Source: Pseudomonadota bacterium (GTDB taxonomy: Bacteria; Pseudomonadota; Gammaproteobacteria; DAOUQR01). From it: DNA of 6,011 nt. Position numbers and translations under genes: made by a program. The notes beneath the pieces were generated by a model that had not been told where the DNA came from, did no database searches, and saw only the letters and a list, made by a program, of their open reading frames with translations. This document shows positions 5,832-6,011 of this stretch, piece by piece. Each line of letters opens with the position of its first letter. The first letter of the stretch is position 1. The stretch lies in contig DAOUQR010000082.1 in assembly GCA_030625525.1 (NCBI GenBank), forward strand, positions 1 through 6,011. The letters run 5' to 3'.

Positions 5832-6011
5832 TAACTGTTCTCTAATCTGGTCTAGTGTTACGATTTGTCGGTCCACTTTTAAATAAATAACGCGCTCTTC
5901 AGGCGCGATGGAAGCATCTTTAACGCCCTTAATGGCCAACAAAAATTGCAGCGCCTGATCGGGGATCAGGTCATCTAAGGGTAATATCTCCGTACTCAAA
6001 TGCTTCGGCTT
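5820..6011 (-). CDS. C-terminal end of probable MFS transporter, cut by window edge
   Basis: A minus-strand frame open from the window end to a TGA at 5820-5822 encodes the last 63 residues of a protein, starting KPKHLSTEILPLDD and ending DQIREQLRSS. None of it is membrane-spanning. It resembles the soluble C-terminal domain of the MFS permeases that sit just upstream of ssb, near uvrA, in Pseudomonas and related gammaproteobacteria. Those end with a similar pattern: P-x-Y/H-L-S, a helix, V-x-G-V, then V-x-Y-L-K-V-D and a last helix. Here LLAIKGVKDASI and VIYLKVDRQ fit that pattern. The membrane part lies outside the window, so the transporter assignment rests on this tail plus position. It is co-oriented with ssb and probably cotranscribed with it. 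Confidence 0.72.
   Translation of the reverse strand, partial: KPKHLSTEILPLDDLIPDQALQFLLAIKGVKDASIAPEERVIYLKVDRQIVTLDQIREQLRSS

Noticed and set aside
5777..5860. A LexA (SOS) box upstream of ssb, by analogy with E. coli ssb/uvrA
   Set aside because: CTGT occurs near 5833 but without a partner ACAG at the required spacing; no CTGT-N8-ACAG site is seen.

Overview
The window is a conserved bacterial ribosomal-protein and RNA polymerase locus from a gammaproteobacterium. It is followed by a less conserved stretch with a rhomboid protease, a small unassigned protein, and a convergent ssb gene behind the end of a transporter gene. SecY, RpoA, S13, S11, S4, L17 and SSB all closely match the gammaproteobacterial forms: the RpoA alpha-CTD is nearly identical to that of E. 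coli, and SSB ends in DDFDDDVPF. The DNA is fairly AT-rich (about 40% GC by eye). A block of rplQ, then ssb, then an MFS gene in the ssb operon recalls Legionella/Coxiella relatives. That placement is an inference and cannot be settled from this window.

Layout: 1-1240 is the end of the spc operon (secY, cut at its 5' end, then rpmJ). 1241-1337 is a 97-base gap with a candidate sigma70 promoter and the expected position of the S4-binding leader. 1338-4238 is the alpha operon in its classical order: rpsM (S13), rpsK (S11), rpsD (S4), rpoA, rplQ (L17). Gaps inside it are only 13-26 bases and each gene has a good Shine-Dalgarno. A strong intrinsic terminator at 4258-4285 closes it. 4306-4914 encodes a six-helix rhomboid protease with a complete Ser-His dyad. 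4958-5251 encodes a 97-residue protein of unknown function, probably with its own promoter. A perfect 12-bp hairpin at 5262-5289 lies between this gene and the leftward ssb (5303-5776). From 5820 to the window end is the C-terminus of a leftward gene, most likely an MFS transporter, 43 bases upstream of ssb and co-oriented with it. No stretch longer than 300 bases lacks a gene.

The first part makes the protein-export channel, small- and large-subunit ribosomal proteins and the polymerase alpha subunit together, normally held in balance by S4 feedback. The second part has no evident link to that function. I see no mobile element, CRISPR array, tRNA or rRNA, and no convincing undescribed system. 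The least explained items are the 97-residue protein, the rhomboid placed just behind the alpha operon terminator, and the soluble C-terminal domain of the transporter.
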